Assembly: GCA_020845695.1 (NCBI GenBank)
Contig: JADLFG010000040.1
Coordinates: 18,481 to 82,480 of the forward strand
Source of the DNA: Thermoleophilia bacterium
Lineage (GTDB): Bacteria > Actinomycetota > Thermoleophilia > Gaiellales > Gaiellaceae
Length of the DNA stretch: 64,000 bases
Direction of reading: 5' to 3'
Shown: positions 60,543 through 64,000 of the stretch, piece by piece
How positions within the stretch are numbered: the first letter of the stretch is position 1
Layout of the letters: each line of letters starts with the position of its first letter
Made by a program: the position numbers and the translations under genes
Notes under the pieces: model-generated
What the model was told of the DNA's origin: nothing
The model's database searches: none
What the model saw: only the letters and a program-made list of their open reading frames with translations

Positions 60543-60749
60543 ATGGCAACCGGGACCGTGAAGTGGTTCAACGAGACGAAGGGATACGGCTTCATCGCCC
60601 CCGATGAGGGCGGGAAGGACGTCTTCGTCCACCACACGGGCATCGCCGGCGAGGGCTTCAAGACCCTCACCGAGGGCGCCAGGGTCGAGTTCGAGGTGCG
60701 TGAGGGCACCAAGGGCCCGGAGGCGGCGGACGTCCGCCAGGTGGCCTGA
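60543..60749 (+). CDS. csp: Cold-shock domain protein
   Basis: A 68-residue CspA-type protein with both RNA-binding motifs, [20 protein letters not shown] (RNP-1 KGYGFI) and [10 protein letters not shown] (RNP-2 VFVHH). It binds single-stranded nucleic acid. AAGGAGGTG lies 8 bases before the ATG. infA follows 13 bases downstream, so the two are probably co-transcribed. Confidence 0.97.
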   Translation: MATGTVKWFNETKGYGFIAPDEGGKDVFVHHTGIAGEGFKTLTEGARVEFEVREGTKGPEAADVRQVA

Positions 60750-60762
60750 GAGGTAGCAGCGG

Positions 60763-60984
60763 ATGGCGGGTAAAGAGGAGAAGATCGAGCTCGAGGGCGA
60801 GGTGATCGAGGCGTACCCGAACGGGATGTTCAAGGTCGCGCTCGACAACGGCCACGAGACGCTCGGATACGCCTCCGGGAGGATGAAGCGGTTTCGCATT
60901 CGTATCTTCCCCGGCGACCGCATCAAGGTCGAGCTGTCACCGTACGACCTGAACCGCGGCCGCATCGTCTACCGTTACCGCTGA
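60763..60984 (+). CDS. infA: Translation initiation factor IF-1
   Basis: IF-1, 73 residues, an OB-fold protein binding the ribosomal A site. It matches along its length: [40 protein letters not shown] and the ending [18 protein letters not shown]. It is away from the rpl/rps operon, next to a cold-shock gene. A strong hairpin follows the stop. Confidence 0.96.
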   Translation: MAGKEEKIELEGEVIEAYPNGMFKVALDNGHETLGYASGRMKRFRIRIFPGDRIKVELSPYDLNRGRIVYRYR

Positions 60985-60992
60985 AGCTCGCG

Positions 60993-61026
60993 GACGGCGC
61001 GGGGACCCATCGGGCCCCGCGCCGTC
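60993..61026. terminator. Hairpin between convergent infA and AI-2E transporter genes
   Basis: GACGGCGCGGGG (60993-61004) pairs perfectly with CCCCGCGCCGTC (61015-61026), and CCC/GGG inside extend the stem past one bulged A, leaving a 3-base loop. It begins 9 bases after the infA stop. There is no T-run, so it may stop transcription from both sides mainly through stem strength. Confidence 0.65.
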
Positions 61027-61029
61027 GCG

Positions 61030-62112
61030 TCAGCCCGGCGGGTCGGGTCCGGCCGCGGCGAGGCCGCGTTCCCGTCGCGCCGCGAGCAGCTCGCGCACGA
61101 TCACCTGGAGGGAGCCGGCGACCGGGATCGCGCCGAGCGCCCCGAGCACACCGGCGAGGTTGGCCCCGATCAGGACGGCCGCGAGCACGACCACGGGGGA
61201 GATCGAGACCGTGCGCCCGTAGATGAGCGGCTGGAGCACGTGGTTCTCGAACTGCTGGTAGACGAGCAGGAAGACGCCGACCGCCAGCGCGATCGCCCAG
61301 CCCTTCGTCGCGAGCGCGACGAGGACGACGACGAGCGCTCCGATCGTGGCACCGGCGAGCGGCACGAGGTCGAACAGGGCGATCACGACGCCCAGCGAGA
61401 CCGCGTAGGGGATGCCGAGCCCGTAGATCACGGGTGTCGCGACGACGCCGGCGATCACGCTGATCAGGACGTTCCCGGTCACGTAGCCGCCGACCGTCCG
61501 GTACACGCCGTCGCCGACGCGCTGCCAGCGCGGCCGCGAGCGCTCCGGCAGGAGGTCGAGGAAGCCGCGCACGAGCCGCCGCCCGTCGAGGAGCAGAAAC
61601 AGGGTCAGGAATGCGACCGTGACCGCTCCGACGACCGCGGTCACGACACTGCGCGCGAACGAAAGCCCGGCCTCGGTGAAGCCGAGCACGCTGGCGAGGC
61701 CGTCCCCCTCGACCGCCTCGCGAATCCGATCGACGATCTGGTAGTCGCGCTGGAGGAACCCGAGCGCGCCGCGGCCGCGGGTGAGGTCGTCGACGATGTC
61801 GGGGACCGCTTTCGAGAAGTCGGTCACCTGGGAGACGATTGGCGGGATCAGGAGGTAGCTGAGGCCGCCAAGCGCGACCAGCGCGAGCACGAACACGGCC
61901 ACCGCCGCGTACCCCCGGCGCAGGCCCCGGCGCTCGAGGAAATCGACGGCCGGGTTGAGGGCCATGGCGAGGAACGCACCGATCACGATCCAGGCGAGCA
62001 CCTCCCGCGTCTCCCACACGACCCAGAGCACGATCGCAAGCAGAAGCGCGAGCCCGAGCACGCTGAGCACGGTCCGCGAACGAACGACGATCGTGCGCTC
62101 GGGCGCCGCCAT
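61030..62112 (-). CDS. AI-2E family transporter
   Basis: A 360-residue membrane protein of the AI-2E (formerly PerM) family with about eight helices. Seen: VLGLALLLAIVLWVVWETRE, WIVIGAFLAMALNPAVDFLE, GLSYLLIPPIVSQVTDF, and the family region VPLAGATIGALVVVLVALAT and FLLVYQQFENHVLQPLIYGR. Despite the name, substrates vary and include Na+ or other ions. ATG start at 62112. Confidence 0.92.
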   Translation of the reverse strand: MAAPERTIVVRSRTVLSVLGLALLLAIVLWVVWETREVLAWIVIGAFLAMALNPAVDFLERRGLRRGYAAVAVFVLALVALGGLSYLLIPPIVSQVTDFSKAVPDIVDDLTRGRGALGFLQRDYQIVDRIREAVEGDGLASVLGFTEAGLSFARSVVTAVVGAVTVAFLTLFLLLDGRRLVRGFLDLLPERSRPRWQRVGDGVYRTVGGYVTGNVLISVIAGVVATPVIYGLGIPYAVSLGVVIALFDLVPLAGATIGALVVVLVALATKGWAIALAVGVFLLVYQQFENHVLQPLIYGRTVSISPVVVLAAVLIGANLAGVLGALGAIPVAGSLQVIVRELLAARRERGLAAAGPDPPG

Positions 62113-62151
62113 GCGGGCAGGATCGCGGACAGCCCGGACGGCGCCGGGCGG

Positions 62152-62847
62152 TCAGCCGGCGACGCCGGGCGGAAGCTGCCGGCCCGCGTGCAGCTCGAAC
62201 AGGCGCCCGAGCTCGCCGGCGGCCGCAAGCTCTCCGAGCGCGGTGTCGATCAGGTCGCGCAGCGAAGCGTCGGCGCGGCGGAACGCGATCACGTAGAGGT
62301 TGCCGGTGGGGATCGTGAACGCGACCTCGAGCGCCGGATCGGCGGCCGCAATCGCCCGGAACGGAACCTCGTCGTCGAGCGCCCCGTCGATCGCGCCGGC
62401 GCGGACGTCCTCGACCATCATCCCCATCACCTTCATGCCCGGGTCGTAGACGCGCACCTCGGCGACGCCGGCAAGCGAGCGGGCGCGGTCGAGGTTCGTC
62501 GTGCCCCGGACGACGCCGACGACCCGGCCCTCGAGCCCGGCGGGCGCGCCGAGCCCGGAGCCGGCGCGGGCGAGGACGGCCATGTCGGTGCCGCCGTAGG
62601 GGCGGGAGAGCGCGAAGCGCGCCGCCCGCTCCTCCGTCCAGCAGAAGTTCAGCATCAGGCAGTCGAACTCGCCCGCGTCGAGCAGGTCTGGCAGGTCCGG
62701 CCACGGCCGGTAGCGCCAGGTCGGGTGCCAGCCGAGCCGCTCGCAGACGGACCGGATCACGTCGGGCTCGAGCCCTTCCGGCCGCCCGTGCTCCTCCCAG
62801 ACAAGCGGACGCAGCGGCTGGTTGCAGCCGATCGCTAACGTGCGCAT
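62152..62847 (-). CDS. Solute-binding protein family 3, without a signal peptide
   Basis: A 231-residue periplasmic-binding-fold protein. It starts RTLAIGCNQPLRPLVWEEHG, then EGLEPDVIRSVCERLGW, TEERAARFALSRPYGGTDMA and VVGVVRGTTNLDRARSLAGV, the usual two-lobe pattern. The ATG at 62847 leaves no export signal, and the frame upstream overlaps the divergent SDR gene and has no signal-like segment. No permease or ATPase gene is adjacent. It may be a cytoplasmic binding protein or have lost its leader. Confidence 0.82.
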   Translation of the reverse strand: MRTLAIGCNQPLRPLVWEEHGRPEGLEPDVIRSVCERLGWHPTWRYRPWPDLPDLLDAGEFDCLMLNFCWTEERAARFALSRPYGGTDMAVLARAGSGLGAPAGLEGRVVGVVRGTTNLDRARSLAGVAEVRVYDPGMKVMGMMVEDVRAGAIDGALDDEVPFRAIAAADPALEVAFTIPTGNLYVIAFRRADASLRDLIDTALGELAAAGELGRLFELHAGRQLPPGVAG

Positions 62848-62851
62848 CGCG

Positions 62852-63625
62852 ATGAGCGGAAACGGGGCACGCGCCTGGAGCCTAGCGGGGCGACACGCCC
62901 TCGTGTCCGGAGCCTCGTCCGGGCTCGGGCCGGCGGTGGCGAGAGAGCTCGCCGCGCTCGGCGCGACGGTGGCGGTGACGGCGCGCCGCCCCGAGCCGCT
63001 CGAGCGGCTGGCGGCGGAGATCGAGGCGGCCGGCGGGCGCTGCGTCGCGGTGCCCGGCGACCTCGCCGGCGGCGCCGCTGCGGCTGCGATCGTCGAGGAA
63101 GCCGCCGCTGCTCTTGGCGGGCTGGACGTCCTCGTCAACAACGCGGGCGTCGGCGAGGGCGATCCCGTCCCCAGCGTGGACGGCTACGCCCGGGTGCTCG
63201 ACACGAACCTCGTCGCCCCGTACGCGTGCGCGCTCGCGGCCCGCCCGCACATGCGCGATGCGGGCTACGGCAAGATCGTCAACGTCGCCTCGGTCTACGC
63301 GTTCACCGCGAGCCCGTTCCGGCAGGCGAGCGCCTACTCCGCGTCGAAGGCCGGCTTGCTCGGGCTGACCCGCGACCTCGCCGCCTGGTGGGGCTCCGAG
63401 GGGATCCGGGTCAACGCCGTCGCCCCCGGCTACTTCGTCTCCGAGATGACCGAGGCGATGCTGGCGCGCCCGGACGTGGCCGCCGCGATCGGAACGCGAA
63501 CGGCGCTCGGGCGAGCGGCGACGCTGGAGGAGGTCGCGCGCGCGGTCGCGTTCCTCTGCCTGCCGGCCTCCGACTACGTGACCGGGGCGACGCTCGCGGT
63601 CGACGGCGGCTGGCTCGCCCGCTGA
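62852..63625 (+). CDS. Short-chain dehydrogenase/reductase
   Basis: A 257-residue classical SDR. Cofactor motif VSGASSGLGPAVARELAALG near residue 17 with an Arg-Arg (TARRPEPLE) after the second strand favouring NADP(H), NNAG near residue 97, and catalytic IVNVASVYAFTASP and YSASKAGLLGL near residue 165. The ATG at 62852 is four bases from the divergent start at 62847; an upstream ATG at 62822 would lie inside the other gene. Confidence 0.9.
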   Translation: MSGNGARAWSLAGRHALVSGASSGLGPAVARELAALGATVAVTARRPEPLERLAAEIEAAGGRCVAVPGDLAGGAAAAAIVEEAAAALGGLDVLVNNAGVGEGDPVPSVDGYARVLDTNLVAPYACALAARPHMRDAGYGKIVNVASVYAFTASPFRQASAYSASKAGLLGLTRDLAAWWGSEGIRVNAVAPGYFVSEMTEAMLARPDVAAAIGTRTALGRAATLEEVARAVAFLCLPASDYVTGATLAVDGGWLAR

Positions 63626-63662
63626 CGGCCCGCCCCGCCCGGCCCGACGCGGAGGCAGGGTA

Positions 63663-63770
63663 GGGGCGGGATCCGCCCCGCCCGAACCAACGCGGGGGGA
63701 CATGCACGGGCGGGACCCATCCCGCCCGAAACGATGCGGGATCAATGTGGGGGCGGGACTTGTCCCGCCC
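63663..63770. repeat. Cluster of three GGGCGGG/CCCGCCC palindromes at 43-45 bp spacing
   Basis: Units at 63663 (GGGGCGGGATCCGCCCCGCC), 63708 (GGGCGGGACCCATCCCGCCC) and 63751 (GGGCGGGACTTGTCCCGCCC). They follow the SDR stop by 38 bases. Same family and nearly the same spacing as 5997-6239. The remaining bases to 63912 hold no gene I can support. Confidence 0.85.
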
Positions 63771-63912
63771 GAAACCGCGCGACGACCGCAACGCGGCCCT
63801 GTTGCTGACGGACGATTCGGCCCCCAGCGATCGTCGCGACCCGGCCAGCGGCTTCCGGTCGCCCGCTGCGCCCGCTAGTGGCCCTTGAGGTTATGTTGGA
63901 CTCGAAACGTCA

Positions 63913-64000
63913 TCAGGCAGCGATGCGGTGTCGTGCTTCGGCGGCGGCGAGTCGGCGGTCGCGATGTTCGGTGTTTCGGTAGCGGACGTGGCGGGCGAGC
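63913..64000 (-). CDS. C-terminal end of a probable transposase (cut by window)
   Basis: The last 28 codons of a minus-strand gene entering from beyond base 64000, reading LARHVRYRNTEHRDRRLAAA and ending HRIAA before a TGA at 63913. The Arg/His-rich tail suits a transposase; the IS630 group is a guess. No inverted repeat could be confirmed. Confidence 0.4.
   Translation of the reverse strand, partial: LARHVRYRNTEHRDRRLAAAEARHRIAA

Overview
The window is very GC-rich, gene-dense bacterial chromosome. GTG and TTG starts are common, and 4-base stop/start overlaps (GTGA, ATGA, TTGA) link most neighbouring genes. The gene order rplS-lepB-trmD-rimM-khpA-rpsP-ffh ... ftsY-smc-rnc-acpP-plsX-rpmF-yceD, with a SepIVA-like gene beside yceD, points to an actinobacterium. 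A deep lineage such as Thermoleophilia (Gaiellales or Solirubrobacterales) is my inference; no rRNA is present to confirm it.

Layout. (1) 1-11.2 kb, minus strand: 2-oxoacid:ferredoxin oxidoreductase (korAB, korB cut by the window edge), dprA-comM, a cytochrome c lipoprotein (plus strand), an array of periodic palindromes, then yraN-rnhB, rplS-lepB-trmD-rimM-khpA-rpsP and ffh. (2) 11.2-18.95 kb: an accessory block between ffh and ftsY. It holds an SRPBCC protein, a four-helix membrane protein, a wrecked IS1-like transposase end full of GTGCCAGGCAC palindromes, an intact ISL3-type insertion sequence with target-site duplication, a single-chain type IIG restriction-modification enzyme and a Xre/RES toxin-antitoxin pair. 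(3) 18.97-40.74 kb: housekeeping genes again, namely ftsY-smc-rnc-acpP-plsX-rpmF, coaD-rsmD-recG, rpmB, riboflavin synthesis with rpe, rsmB-fmt-def-priA, a DtxR-type regulator and metK. (4) 40.8-48.7 kb: a six-gene catabolic operon (aldehyde dehydrogenase, NIPSNAP, SDR, cupin, ThDP enzyme, GarR-type reductase), a DUF4234 protein, and an SDR plus epimerase pair. (5) 48.7-49.6 kb: palindromes and an IS110 remnant. (6) 49.6-59.95 kb: an apparent 11-gene catabolic operon. (7) 60.2-64 kb: tRNA-His, tRNA-Arg, a cold-shock gene and infA, an AI-2E transporter, a divergent solute-binding protein/SDR pair, another palindrome cluster and a transposase end.

The most interesting system is the 49.6-59.95 kb operon. 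Two of its genes together rebuild an ATP-dependent dikinase of the phenylphosphate synthase / rifampin phosphotransferase type: a separate ATP-grasp protein (273 aa) and a separate protein carrying a large unassigned domain plus the phosphohistidine swivelling domain (577 aa). The pyruvate-binding barrel of PEP synthase is absent, so the phosphate acceptor should be another molecule. The same operon encodes a GntR/FCD regulator, a metal-dependent cyclase/amidohydrolase, an HD-domain protein, a three-subunit molybdenum hydroxylase, a metallo-beta-lactamase-fold hydrolase, an ABM monooxygenase and an MFS transporter. A perfect 12-bp palindrome sits on the predicted -10 box of its promoter.

Other points of note are candidate CTG start codons at CTGA overlaps (lepB, the RES toxin), probable leaderless promoters, and three clusters of GGGCGGG/CCCGCCC palindromes with regular spacing.
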